This document shows positions 23,523 through 34,344 of a DNA stretch of 64,000 bases, piece by piece. The notes beneath the pieces were generated by a model, which saw nothing but the letters and a program-made list of their open reading frames with translations, did not search any database and was not told the DNA's origin. The translations under genes were made by a program, and so were the position numbers. Positions within the stretch are counted from its first letter, which is position 1. Every line of letters begins with the position of its first letter. This DNA comes from Arenicola marina (Eukaryota; Annelida; Polychaeta; Arenicolidae), in assembly GCA_964019135.1 (NCBI GenBank), contig OZ025248.1:68330119-68394118 (forward strand), given 5' to 3'.

Positions 23523-23761
23523 GTCGGCGCGATAGCTCAGTGGGCTACAGCGCTCGCATTGACTGTTCTGGCCACCTGAGAGCCTAACGGCACGTGGATC
23601 GGTGGTTTGAGCCCTGCTGTGGCCATGTCTGTGTGGTCGCAGGAAAAAGATCCCATGTCCTTCTTCGTAAAGGGCAGGGGTTTATGGCTCCACTCTCCCT
23701 TCCTTCTCCCATTGACGCGATATGACCCAAAGTGGTTAAAGCGTCCTGAATAACCAACCAA
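23523..23761 (+). mobile_element. tRNA-derived SINE, copy 1
   Basis: The head has a polymerase III A box (TAGCTCAGTGG, 23533-23543) and a B box (GGTTTGAGCCC, 23604-23614). The wide A-B spacing recalls a tRNA with a long variable arm. The body is shared with the copy at 39379-39637, and the tail is CCAA-rich (AACCAACCAATC). Direct repeats flank it: TCAAAACAGCACAGG (23508-23522) and TCAAAACAGAAGAGG (23762-23776), 13 of 15 identical, a credible target-site duplication. This is not a functional tRNA gene. Confidence 0.85.
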
Positions 23762-23776
23762 TCAAAACAGAAGAGG

Positions 23777-25395
23777 CATTCGGGAGAAGATGGCGGCTGA
23801 TTGAACAGTGACTGTCTAGGTTGATTCCATTGCCTATAAATGAACCGGACTTGACCGGTGTGAATATTTCATTGACATGCGACGTAGCCCGATCGGCAGA
23901 CCCGGAAGAGGTTGAGTATACCGGGCGGCATATCCAGCCTGGCCCAAGGAAATGTGCCACAATAGAAACAGAATAGAACAAAGATAAGCCTAATGTAACA
24001 GTTTCTTAATGAATAATTCTCTAAAGAAGTTACACAAATAACGCAATAACTGTTTCCAGAAGTACACGAGTCATATACATGTATTTACAATATACTGTGG
24101 TATTATTTAAATAAGGTTCAACTGTTCCTGCATTCATCAACAACATGATTTAAAGTTGAAACCTTATTGAAACAACGCAATTTGCAATTTAATATGTATA
24201 TTTAAGCCTATATCTTGAAGCATGTGTTGGGTGTCTGGCAAAGATTCACCCTTTGTCTGTCCTTTGTCCGGCAGAATATTTCGCCTACAGGACAGTTGTT
24301 CCACTTGGTGGTCCGACCAAACCAGCACTATATATCCAGGTCGCATATTAACAATTCGTTTCTGCCAATGTGACGGAGTGCGATTTACACAAATCGTGTA
24401 CTTCTATGTACATGTACCCCGCCGATAAACTGTTAGAAACAGGTTATCCTTGCTGACAGTTAATTACAGAATGTCGCGCACATCGTGATCCCAACCAGCC
24501 CCTGGTTATAAGCGCCGAGCAAATTTAAAATTAAAGAAATGTTAACAAATTAAAAATTTAAATGACATTTTCATATGTTGATTCTTTGTTTCTGCTAAAC
24601 TAATATAGATGGATTGGCTTAAAGCAACCTACTTACATGCGCCATCTTAATTTTTTTTACATTTTAGACTAAAAGTATCTCAAAATTATGTTGCATATGT
24701 TGTATATCTCTTTGAGTCTGTGAAACAACAATTTCGACATAAAACTGCACGGTTAATTTATATTGCGCTCGGACATCACACAGAATACCGAACAGCGAAC
24801 AGGCGCGCAGGGATATAAAGCCGGCCGCCAACTTCTGCTTCGGTGAATACATTTGCTTCTCTCCGGATAGACCACACGCTTTCAGGGTTTAAATTAAAGA
24901 CAGAATATACTTATTTGACATGAAAAAGAGGTTGGTAATACAAAAACTTACCGAATATATTGCTTTAAGGGTGAGGTTTGGTAACCCCTTAATTAACCAT
25001 AACGAAATGTCAGCTGTAATGTCACGTTATAAGGTTCATTAGCACGGTGAAGGCGTGCTCGGGAGTACGAAGCGGCATCACGTACGTTGTCTAATGGAGC
25101 AAAACGCCCAGACCAGCCGAGTGGGTGAGCACTTTACGCCATCATCAGTTGTCTCCCTCTTTTTTTTTTACCCCTGGAGACTTTTTGTTGTGGCCGAAGT
25201 GCAACCTTAAGGGATGTTTCGTTTTCTGGTGTAATTCCCATAACTGCTTGGTTGGATGTTACAGGAAAAATACCAATAGGCGGCAAGAGCGGAAATGAAA
25301 TCGAGACGTCGTCTTGCGCCATATGTTATGATCCATTTGCCAGAATAAAACAATAGTAGCAAAACTTGTGGGATGTACGTGCACGCCCAGAGGTG
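23777..25395. other. AT-rich non-coding sequence
   Basis: Unique sequence. On the minus strand AAGATGGCGCAT followed by GTAAGT (about 24633-24650) resembles a YY1-containing first exon with a donor, but only three codons precede the donor and nothing supports it further. No other feature seen. Confidence 0.45.
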
Positions 25396-26980
25396 AGCGG
25401 GGGGGGGGGGGGTGGGACACTATTATGCAAATCGGTTGGGTGTGTGGCTGGACAGGTGGGGGGGGGGGGGTCTCTGGACGCTCAGCCATGCATGATGGGG
25501 CGAAAAAGGGTTTTAATCTTCCGGTTATCCAAAATGGTCGATTTACGAGGAAAGCACCATCTCGATTAACCTAATCTTCCGATTAAGCGGATTTCCATTA
25601 ACCCAAATAAACAACATGGGGCTGTGTAGGAAATGGCTATTGGCTTTGAGATTTCTTTCGATCAAGCGAAGCTTACGATTATCTGGATGGAGGGTGGGCT
25701 GTAGCCTACTTGTCTTATCAAACCCTGATTCTATGACGGGTCTATGACGGCTAAAAACCGGTTCCACATTGCATCAGTATATGTCTTTCCGCATGTATAC
25801 ATTGTATGTATCTGACGCCATCTTCATATCTTTGGTTTCTTCATATCAACAGCAAATAAGCGTTTTCCATTTGATTTGTCCGGTAATGATTAAGACTACT
25901 GCTGCGCCTTAATGGGTTAAGCTTAGTGATGCTATATTGGTGTTGACAAATGATCTATACTTAGAAAGACTGCGTCACGTAATGTTAGCGACACGACAAC
26001 TATGTGAATGTGCCTTGGATACCAAGGCCAGCATTTCATGCTGTCATGGCAACAAGCAGGGTACACAAGGTTATCCGACAGGGCGTGAACGTAACGAGGA
26101 TTGTGTTCATGGCATTCCCTGGCGGCACGCCACGAGAACACTGCGGGCGTCTGGCAGACAGGTGAGGGACAGTTTGCTCCCAGCTTCGAGACATTATTGG
26201 CACTGTACAGGTGAGTAATTCCCCCCCCCCACCCGTCTACCTCCGTTCTCCCATCCAACCTCCCGCCCCCCCTCTCCACCCACTCCCCCCCCCCCGAGAG
26301 ATCTGAGGAGCTCCGTGGCCCCGTCGCGTCCTCCGTCCTCAGGTTAAATTGATCGCGGCCGCAACAATGGGATATGTGACACTGGTGGCCACCCACGCCC
26401 AGAGCATTGGGGCGGTACCCCAAGCCTCCCCTACCCCTACCCCCCCCCCCCCATCAACACTGGCTGGTATGACGGCAGCTGCGTAAAAAAAGGGTATTTA
26501 ACGGAATAAGAGAGGGCGGGGAATGGTGTGTTCGGGTGCGAGGGGCGTTGGGGGTGAGGACAAATTGGTGCTGGAGGGCTGATGGGTAAGTGTTTCATGA
26601 ACATTGACAACTTGGCTCCAATCATCTCTCCTTCTCCCTCTGTTGCCAAGAAGCACGCTCGATTGCGATCGGATTGGTCAAGGACTAGAACAATAGATCG
26701 ATCCAGGCTGTCAATCATTCAGTGACGTCACTGTTGCTTTTATCCAATCATGTCGCGAAAAAAGGTATTTCGCATGTGATTTGTCAGAAATTTCGTAGAC
26801 TTTTATAGCTTGATTCATTGTATACCCCGCGAATGGAAAGAGGCGTGTAGAAATGCCAATGCAAAACTACCACATGAGTCTTGCAGCTGGACAGCGTCTA
26901 TTTTAAATTCCCAACACCTATGCAGATATGTTGATATAAAACTAATGAAGAAAAGTATTTAACGAACCTGAGAAAAATGG
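25396..26980. other. Non-coding with poly-G and poly-C runs
   Basis: G runs at about 25398-25411 and 25458-25470; C runs at about 26221-26230, 26285-26295 and 26441-26452. Two donor-like strings (ACAG followed by GTGAGG at 26162, and by GTGAGT at about 26213) follow short open frames, but no homology or acceptor makes them a gene. Confidence 0.45.
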
Positions 26981-26999
26981 ACCCAATTATAGCCACCTA

Positions 27000-27079
27000 T
27001 ATTTCAACATGGAGCACGTGTGTTTGTTTGTCCCCAAAACTGAAGTCTCGCGGCCCGATCGCGAGAACTGTATAGCCCC
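27000..27079 (-). repeat. Partial end of the MITE-like family of 20699-21416
   Basis: On the minus strand it begins GGGCTATACAGTTCTCG and continues through TTTTGGGGACAAACAAAC, CACGTGCTCCATGTTGAAA and similar, closely matching the left end of the element at 20699. The second end was not found nearby, so this is a solo or truncated end. Confidence 0.75.
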
Positions 27080-27084
27080 ATACG

Positions 27085-28180
27085 CCCGAAACAAATGTCC
27101 TGCTGCATTGTAGCAATGACAATAGTTCGCTGTAACCAAAGTCATTCAATACTGTCCTCAATGGGCCTGAAATCGTGCCCGGCGGTCGATCGCGTTGTGG
27201 AACTTGCCCCCGGGGTCCTGTGGTTGGCTTGTCTCTCTCACTAAGAGACACTCTAAGAGACCTCACCCTTTGTGGTTAGTTCCATGGTCCGTAGGCCTTC
27301 CTCTCCCATGATTCTTTGTAGGCCTACCTCTTTCATAATGGCCTGTCAGGCATATCATCCCTCATTATGGTCTGTAGGTCTAGCTCAACCCCGTCGTGGC
27401 TTTTAAAGCTACTTCGCTAACTGAAGACTAGGCGTCATTGGAGTATACGTTAAGAAGGGGAAGGCTTGGTACTGTCACAGGTGGGCTTGTTCAAGACTCC
27501 GCCTGTATTGTTGGTGGCGTTGGTATCTGGTGGCTACCCTCCGCTAGAAGCCGCGTGATGCCACTAGCATCAATGGCTCTCCCGTAGGTCTCTTCTGCCG
27601 TGACCCTTCAAGGCATTGTCTATCGGGTTTGAGACCTTACAACAGATTGACGATGGCCCGCCTACATCCAGTTTTGACATTGAATGGACTAAATATAGAG
27701 ACGCGCGCCATGCGACAAGATATGAAAACAAATAACAGAGGTTCGCGTCACCATGGTAATGAGAGGTGCGTCACACACCTTCGGGCGGGGCGGCGGGGCG
27801 GGGGGGATTTGCTTAACTGGGTTAATTAGGCCTATTGGTGGCAAGTGTTTCCTTCATTAGTGGAGTGAGGCGTCATCTTCACAAAGCGATCACGCCAGAC
27901 CAGAGCGCCAGACCAGAGGTCTCAACGGGTTTTGTCCTCCCCCGGCGCCCTCCAGAAGGTGAATGTCCCTGTGGGGAGGGGCATTGTGAGTCCGGTAACC
28001 GCTAACCTGTGTAGCCGAGGCGTAGGGATAGGGTGGCGAGGGGGTGCGGCGGGAGGGGGGGGGGGCGTGGGGTGGCAGTGATCGCTATTGAAAGGATCTC
28101 CGTCACTCTCAGAGCTAAGTGCGTGTTTACTGGATGAATGGGAAGGGATGCCGTGCCAGTCAGCGTGACACAGGCGTCAC
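27085..28180. other. Non-coding, GC-mixed
   Basis: Unique sequence with short imperfect repeats of GTAGGCCTACCTC-type words at 27285-27400 and G-rich runs at 27785-27805 and 28050-28065. No gene recognised. Confidence 0.45.
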
Positions 28181-28182
28181 AG

Positions 28183-28255
28183 ACGTCATAAGTGACATGG
28201 GCGTCACGGAAGACATACGTGACATGGGCGTCTCGGAATACATACGTGACATATA
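28183..28255. repeat. Short 30-bp tandem repeat, 2-3 copies
   Basis: The words GACATGGGCGTC and CATACGTGACAT alternate at a 30-bp period. Confidence 0.75.
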
Positions 28256-28456
28256 ATGGGTTGTCGTGCGGTGTCACTGAAGCAAGTTGAATAATTTGAA
28301 ATTCCCGTCGAATTCACACAAGAAGTTATTCCCACCCAATTTACTTCGACAAAACTACCCATGCAGAAACGGTGTCACAAGCGCAAACATTTTATTTTTT
28401 TATTTTTGTGTAAAGTATTGTTAAAAAGGCCCACGGTTGGGCATTGTCTGCATTTC

Positions 28457-28762
28457 TCAAAGACCCACTCCAAATATTAAATTTGAAAGGTATGCAATAA
28501 CATTTAGGGAGAGTAGCGCATGTTCTGTGCAAGAGAAGCCCAAGCATAGCGCAGAGGAGTTGAGGGCATCCCTTGCTGATCCCAAGTAATTTATTAAAGA
28601 AATTTCAGTTTTCAGCTGAGTAAAATGCTGGCACCTGGTGAAACACTGATATATTGTCTCGACGAAATCGTCGCAATTCGGGCAGTCGGGGGTAGTCCTG
28701 ATTCTATAATGGTTTAAATATGTGTTTACAGTTTCCATTCCTTCATCATTTACACAACGCAA
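28457..28762 (-). pseudogene. LINE C-terminal fragment with CPxC zinc-knuckle region
   Basis: The minus-strand frame contains RIRTTPDCPNCDDFVETIYQ followed by Cys/His-containing sequence. This resembles the C-terminal Cys-x2-Cys...His...Cys segment of animal non-LTR retrotransposon ORF2 proteins (compare the SESIEHL-type segment at 48839). Only about 100 codons remain, with no RT domain attached. Assignment is by motif style and moderate in certainty. Confidence 0.6.
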
Positions 28763-29525
28763 ACCGTAAACTATAAGCCTATCCTCATCATCTTTCTTGT
28801 GTACTTTTTATAAATAATTAGCACCATATACATACTTAAACTAACACGATTTAAGCGGCAAAAAAGTTGACGATGGGTGTTTCTTTGAAAAAACAACAAC
28901 ATCAAAACAGTTTGAGGACGCGAACGCATGAATATAATGCCATTTTTTTGTTATAATGTGGCAATTTACAGGGAAGTAATGCGAGCAAGAGAAACCAGAG
29001 GAAATTGGCACGAGACACAGCGGTCTCAGGCAATCCTTTTTGCGTCTGTGCGGTTTTCTCCTGAAGGTGCGGTTGCAATTGCTTTCGGATATTGCTTCGT
29101 TGTGATTGGGTCTGTGTCACGAGTAACGTCACCGTGCTCATATGGAAACATAAGGTGTATAAGAACTGAACCGAAACACCTGGATCTGCCTTTAAAAGGC
29201 CGGAGCGGCTAAACAGGAATGAGTGGCCTCGTTACTATGGAGGGCGGTAGGGGGCGCAATTTGCCGTCTATAGCATTCTCTCTGACCATTTCTCAGATCA
29301 CGTGACAATATGGCAGTGTTTCTGATAAAGCTGAAAGGATTATTCATCGGTAATATTGGTGTTTATGGCGGCAGTTAACGATGTACGGGGCAGTAACGGC
29401 CATTGCCGGGCCGATGCAATTTGATTGCTTTGTGCCATAAACGCCTACGCCATTGGCACAATCTCATATACAGCAATTCATTTAAGGAGTGTGCTTATGC
29501 CAGCCTCACTGTGACAGTAGAGATA
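28763..29525. other. Spacer, no gene seen
   Basis: Unique sequence. Short open frames occur on both strands but without splice borders or recognisable motifs. Confidence 0.45.
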
Positions 29526-29529
29526 TCAT

Positions 29530-29965
29530 TGTAATCAGCCCCCCCCCCAACGCCCCCTCCCCCCTCCGCCACCCACTTCTTATATCTACGTCGCATCTAT
29601 CTCGCATAATACCCCTCCTGACATCCCCAGACACCCATACCCCTGATACGTCCACCACCCCCTCCCACTGAAACCCCCACCACCTCCACTACCCCCACCA
29701 CCATTCTCCCCCTACCCTCCCCCGCCTGGCAGCCTCACCACTTCCACCACCATCCTCCCTCTACCCCCACCCGCCTGGCAGCCTCACCACTCCCAACACC
29801 ATCCTCCCCGTACCCCATCCCCCTGACAACACCCCCACCCCCACCACCATGCTCCCTCTACCCCCACCCCCTGACAATCCCACCACCCCCACCACCATCC
29901 TCCCTCTACCCCTACCCCTACCCCCTGACAACCCCACCATCATCCCCCCCCCTACCCCCATTGCA
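29530..29965. repeat. C-rich degenerate minisatellite
   Basis: Imperfect repeats of roughly 50-60 bp built from CCACCACCATCCTCCCTCTA, CCCCACCCCC and CTGACAACCCC blocks. The plus strand is almost pure C/A/T, with extreme strand asymmetry. Confidence 0.85.
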
Positions 29966-30059
29966 CACAACATCGGATTCAATATTGTTCAAGTGGAGGC
30001 GCTTTCCAATAAGAGACCCTATCCTCATTGTTCGACTTACCCTGAATAATATACCTTAA

Positions 30060-30300
30060 GAGGTGTTAAATAAGTGTTGTTATTTGGGACGTACCGTTAC
30101 AGATAATCTATCCCTGGACGAGGAAATAAATACTGACATTAGAAAGGCAGTCTTTTGTAGGTTGAACAAACGCGAGTGGCAAAATTCAAAACTAACTATT
30201 CACACCAACATGCTAATTTACAGGGAGTGTGTTCTAAGCAGCCTGTATGGTAGATATGCCTATTCAGTCCTAAGCTTAAAGCCGCGAAGCAAATCTTATT
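30060..30300 (+). pseudogene. LINE fragment, post-RT region of an RTE-like element
   Basis: The frame YLGRTVTDNLSLDEEINTDI followed by IRKAVFCRLNKREWQNSKL and YRECVLSSLYG matches the conserved block just after the reverse transcriptase domain in many invertebrate endonuclease-reverse-transcriptase LINEs. Only about 80 codons remain, and they run directly into the minisatellite at 30371. Confidence 0.8.
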
Positions 30301-30370
30301 ACTTAAACAAAAATGAACTGCAAATCCATCGTCTTTCTCAGAGGGACGGATGCCAACCACTTTATGAAGA

Positions 30371-30501
30371 AAAGCACAGGAATGTGTATTCGAGACAGGG
30401 GGCAGGAATGTGTATTCGAGGCAGAGGGATAGCAATGTGTATTCGAGACAGGGGGCAGGAATGTGTATTCGAGACAAGGGGCAGGAATGTGTATTCGAGA
30501 C
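30371..30501 (+). repeat. 25-26-bp minisatellite, left part
   Basis: Five units with core AGGAATGTGTATTCGAGAC. The array stops at the transposon end (30502) and resumes at 32584. Confidence 0.9.
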
Positions 30502-30588
30502 GGTGTGCTTCCAGTTGGACGACTTCCACTTGGACGACACCCCATTTTGGTACTTCTAGTTGGACGACTTCCAGTTAGACGACAATAT

Positions 30589-31165
30589 ATATAAATACGT
30601 TAGGTATCGCAAAATAAGCAATTCATATAGATGCATTATGATTAGTAAGACTATTTGAGAGGTTTGCAGATAAAATGGGACAGTTTGAAGAATAGTACAA
30701 GCAATTTTTCGGCGTGTCGTCTACGACTTAACTTGACTGTGTTGTGGCCGACCGCCATTGCGTTGGCGTCGTGTTACATCATATATTATATATAAATGCG
30801 TTTTGGTATCACAATATACTCAATTCATATAGATGCATCTTGATTAGTATGACTATTTGAGAGGTGTGCAGATAAAATTAGGACAGTTTGAAGAATAGTA
30901 CAACCATTTTTTCGGCGTGTCGTCTAAGATTTAGGGTCACTCTGTTGTTGCGGTCGCCATTGCGTTGGCGTCGTGTTACATCATATATTATATATAAATG
31001 CGTTTTGGTATCACAATTTAATCAATTCATATAGATGCATCATGATTAGTATGACTATCTGAGAAGTTTGCAGATAAAAATTGGACAGTTTGAAGAATAG
31101 TAACACTTTTTTCGGCGTGTCGTCTAAGATTTAGCGTCACTCTGTTGATGCGGCCGCAATTGCGT
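30589..31165 (+). repeat. About 202-bp sub-repeat, three tandem copies in the left arm
   Basis: Units start near 30589, 30790 and 30992. Each runs from ATATAAATGCG through ATTCATATAGATGCAT, GGACAGTTTGAAGAATAG and TTTTTCGGCGTGTCGTCTA to GCGTTGGCGTCGTGTTA. Confidence 0.9.
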
Positions 31166-31640
31166 TGGTGTCGTGTTATTCTTACAAAGAGGTGTGAACG
31201 ACACCTGCTCCTTTGATGTTCAAGATGGAATATTGGCGGCCTTTCCGCTTTCACACCTCTTGACTTAAACACTTGAGACCTCCAGTTTGTAAGTTAATAA
31301 TGTTTGATGTGGCTTGTGATTAACATAACGGAATACAATTGAGTTCTTATTGCACTTTTTATTTGACAAAGACCATTGATAAACATATATTTCAATTGTG
31401 AAAACGTATGTGGCACAAACAAATCTATCTAATTCACACCTCCAGCTTTGAAGTGTATTTTCCTAATTGCACTCAACTGTCAACATCATTTGCGTATGTC
31501 CATGTCATCGCTTTATAAAAAACCCTGTGATTGCAATTGTCAACAATTGACCTGGCTTGTGATATGCCTGTGCGGATCGATGCATCTTACTGAATACATA
31601 ATCTTGAGCACAGCATCTTGCACATCGTCATCCTAAAAGA

Positions 31641-31649
31641 GTATATAAA
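31641..31649 (+). promoter_or_regulatory. TATA box upstream of the FLYWCH frame
   Basis: TATATAAAG lies about 45 bp before the ATG at 31694 inside the transposon, the expected place for a core promoter. Motif-based. Confidence 0.5.
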
Positions 31650-31693
31650 GGGTTGTTTATCAGATGGAAATCATCTGTCGCCATATATTTACT

Positions 31694-31960
31694 ATGGAGG
31701 ACGCAACTGCAACCATTGTGAAGAAGCATCGCGGGGTGAATTTGCTGTACAAAGATTATCGCCAAGCAAGCAGCATTTGCGGTGTGTTCTTCGTGGATGC
31801 CCTGGTCGACTGCTAACTACTGGCGAAGGCAGTAGTGTGAATGTGCTTTCCGCGAAGGATCATAGCCATATTCCAGATGAAGAAATATTGGCGTCCACAG
31901 CCGCAAAGTCTGACCTCTGTCAGCTAGCAGCAGAAGATTTGGTTACACCGCTCATGTATG
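31694..31960 (+). pseudogene. Broken FLYWCH zinc-finger N-terminus of a transposase
   Basis: From the ATG at 31694 the frame reads KKHRGVNLLYKDYR, the aromatic N-terminal half of a FLYWCH finger. The matching second half lies one frame over: KQHLRCVLRGCPGRLLTT, then AKDHSHIPDEE, which gives the spaced Cys, Cys and His-x-His ligands. The usual Trp before the first Cys is Leu here, and the linker between halves is short, so a small deletion with frameshift lies near 31763. After the finger an alpha-helical-looking stretch runs directly into the right inverted arm. No catalytic DDE core is present, so this copy could only move with help from another. Confidence 0.7.
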
Positions 31961-32104
31961 TTAATCACAAGCCACATCAAACATTATTAACTTACAAGCT
32001 GAAGGTCCCAAGTGTATATTCAAGAGGTGTGAAAGCGGAAAGGCCGCCAATATTCCATCTTGAACATCAAAGGAGCAGGTGTCGTTCACACCTCTTTGTA
32101 AGAA

Positions 32105-32500
32105 TAACACGACGCCAACGCAATGGCGGTCGGCAACAACAGAGTGACGCTAAATCTTAGACGACACGCCGAAAAAATGGTTTTACTATTCTTCAAACTG
32201 TCCCAATTTTATCTGCAAACCTCTCAAATAGTCATACTAATCATGATGCATCTATATGAATTGAGTATATTGTGATACCAAAACGCATTTATATATAATA
32301 TATGATGTAACACGACGCCAACGCAATGGCGGTCGGCCACAACACAGTGAAGCTAAATCGTAGACGACACGCCGAAAACATGCTTGTACCTTTCTTCAAA
32401 CTGTCCTAATTTTATCTGCAAAATTCTCAAATAGTCACACTAACCATGATGCATCGATATGAATTCCTTATATCACGATACCTGACCTATTTATATATAA
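32105..32500 (-). repeat. About 202-bp sub-repeat, two copies in the right arm
   Basis: Inverted counterparts of the left-arm sub-repeats, joined near 32295 by ATATATAATATATGATGTAA. The outer copy is the more diverged. Confidence 0.85.
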
Positions 32501-32583
32501 TGTCGTCTAACTGGAAGTCGTCCAACTGGAAGTACCAAAATGGGGTGTCGTCCAAGTGGAAGTCGTCCAACTGGAAGTAATCC

Positions 32584-33040
32584 TTCGAGACATGGGCAGG
32601 AATGTGTATTCTGGACAGGGGGCAGGAATGTATATTCGAGAGTGGGGGGTAGGAAAGTGTATTCGAGACAGGGGACAGGAATGTGTATTCGAGACAGGGG
32701 GACAGAAATGTGTATTCGAGACAGGGGGCAGGAATGTGTATTCGATACAGAGAGCAGAAATCTGTATTCGAGACAGGGACAGGAATGCGTATTCGAGACA
32801 CGGGGCAGGAATGTATTCTCGAGACAGGGGTGTAGGAATGTGTATTCGAGACATGGGACAGGAATGTGTATTCGAGACAGGGGCAGGAATGTGTATTCGA
32901 AACAGGGGGCAGGAATGTGTATTCGAGACAGGGGGACAGAAATGTGTATTCGAGACAGGGGCAGGAATGTGTATTCGAGACTTGGGGACAGGAATGTGTA
33001 TTCGAGACCGGGGGCGGGAATGTGTATTCGAGACATGAAA
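32584..33040 (+). repeat. 25-26-bp minisatellite, right part
   Basis: About 18 units with core AGGAATGTGTATTCGAGAC and variable G runs (24-27 bp). It continues the array interrupted at 30501. Confidence 0.92.
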
Positions 33041-33057
33041 CCTCGGAAATCGTCGGG

Positions 33058-33112
33058 GCTATGTATACAGTGTATATAGTGTATACAGTGTATACAGCGT
33101 ATACTATACACA
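33058..33112. repeat. GTATACAGT-type short tandem repeat
   Basis: Five to six copies of a roughly 10-bp unit around GTGTATACA, each partly self-complementary (GTATAC). Confidence 0.8.
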
Positions 33113-34340
33113 CCATCATGGTACGATATAACCAATCAAAAGAAAAGCATGAGAAGATATGTTAGCCATATTCCGGCTGGCCACAGATTTTGCTGGATAA
33201 TGATAACGGGATTGCAGATAAGGTACAGTTTAAAATCATTAAAGCTTGACACCTATCCCTGCAATGTATGGCTGAGTGAAAGCCTCTCATTACTGACCAT
33301 GAAGCGGCCAAATATCATGTAAAGTTGAACATATCCAGAAACGGCATGTTTCTAATATCCTGCGGGATGTACCTGATCGTATACTACTACTTCCGCTCCA
33401 TTCCCTCTGCCTTCTGGTTATTGTCACTGAACAGATATCGGCCTCTTTCAGCAGAGGATGTCAGGCGGACTGTATGCTTAATGTGGATGTTTACACATCT
33501 TCTGAGCTCCAGGTATTCTTATAGTTATTTATTATAATTATCAGTATTAATATGGATAGGTGCTACTAAAAATGCGAGCGTGTATTTATTAATTCAGACA
33601 TTCGAGGGGATACATCTAGATTAATATTCACTTATAATCTCACTTCGGCTTGCATAAAGAATACCTTTGGCGGGATGACGCATACCGTATACCAAGTGCT
33701 TGTGGCATATCATTCGGTTGCTTAGGAACTCTCATTGTGACGTCATGTTTATACATTTTGACGTCACAACTATTCACTATGCCAGCAGCGGATGATCGGT
33801 CACTAAGAGCGCTCTGCTTGGCAACATACATTTAGCCTGTCGCTTATAAATTAACTTGAATTGGAAGTATACATCCATTGTTAACATAATAAAAATAATT
33901 TATCGTTAATTTTGTGGCGCAGCTGATTTAATTATTAAAGACATGACACCATAGGCTTCGACCTCTCTTTGCTTGAATATATTTATGTACAGCTGATATT
34001 TACTCCGAATCCGAAAACGTCTCATGGGGGTTGTTACGTGAAATGAAAGTCCTAAGCCTATGCTTGAAATGGACTTTGAATATGCATGCATGTTACCTTA
34101 AGAGCTATATTTAAGTATCAGCGTTTTTCTCATGAATCTGAAGAAATCCAACAAATTCAGAGTGTGATAACTGTCCTGTGTCGTTGAACAGATCAGGAAA
34201 TGAATACACGGACCGCACAAAATGACGGTATTCGCCAATCTCAGGCAGATGAAAGATGGTTGTTTTAACACTGACCCAAGCATACACTTGTTTCGCTCGT
34301 GGTACCTACCTGTAACGAGGGTAGATTCCAATCAAATCAG
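33113..34340. other. Non-coding sequence
   Basis: Unique AT-rich DNA. A frame at 33325-33537 encodes a hydrophobic stretch (MFLISCGMYLIVYYYF) but has no other support. No element recognised. Confidence 0.45.
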
Positions 34341-34344
34341 TAGA

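Larger units (their letters stand above)
30502..32583 (+). mobile_element. FLYWCH-type DNA transposon with long inverted ends, 2,082 bp
   Basis: The left terminus is GGTGTG plus five 15-bp modules (30508-30582: CTTCCAGTTGGACGA type, the third degenerate). The right terminus is the mirror image: modules 32503-32577 plus TAATCC. Inverted similarity extends inward to about 31328 on the left and 31956 on the right. The arms differ in length because a roughly 202-bp sub-repeat occurs three times on the left and twice on the right. TTCGAGAC flanks both ends (30494-30501 and 32584-32591), compatible with an 8-bp target duplication, but the same word belongs to the surrounding minisatellite. The middle holds a TATA box and a broken FLYWCH zinc-finger frame. 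FLYWCH domains are known in Mutator-like transposases; assignment to that superfamily is inference. Confidence 0.85.

Noticed and set aside
23523..23761. Functional tRNA gene
   Set aside because: Only A and B boxes fit. The acceptor stem does not close, and the sequence continues into a SINE body shared with a second copy.
24630..24660. Minus-strand AAGATGGCGCAT followed by GTAAGT as a first exon
   Set aside because: Only three codons, A-rich flank, and no further exon. Chance match is likely.
26046..26216. Possible exon with GTGAGG or GTGAGT donors
   Set aside because: Short frames on both strands, no acceptor or homology, and the same region is open on the minus strand; too weak to call.
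33325..33537. 70-codon hydrophobic frame
   Set aside because: A single membrane-like stretch without promoter, splice borders or recognisable family.
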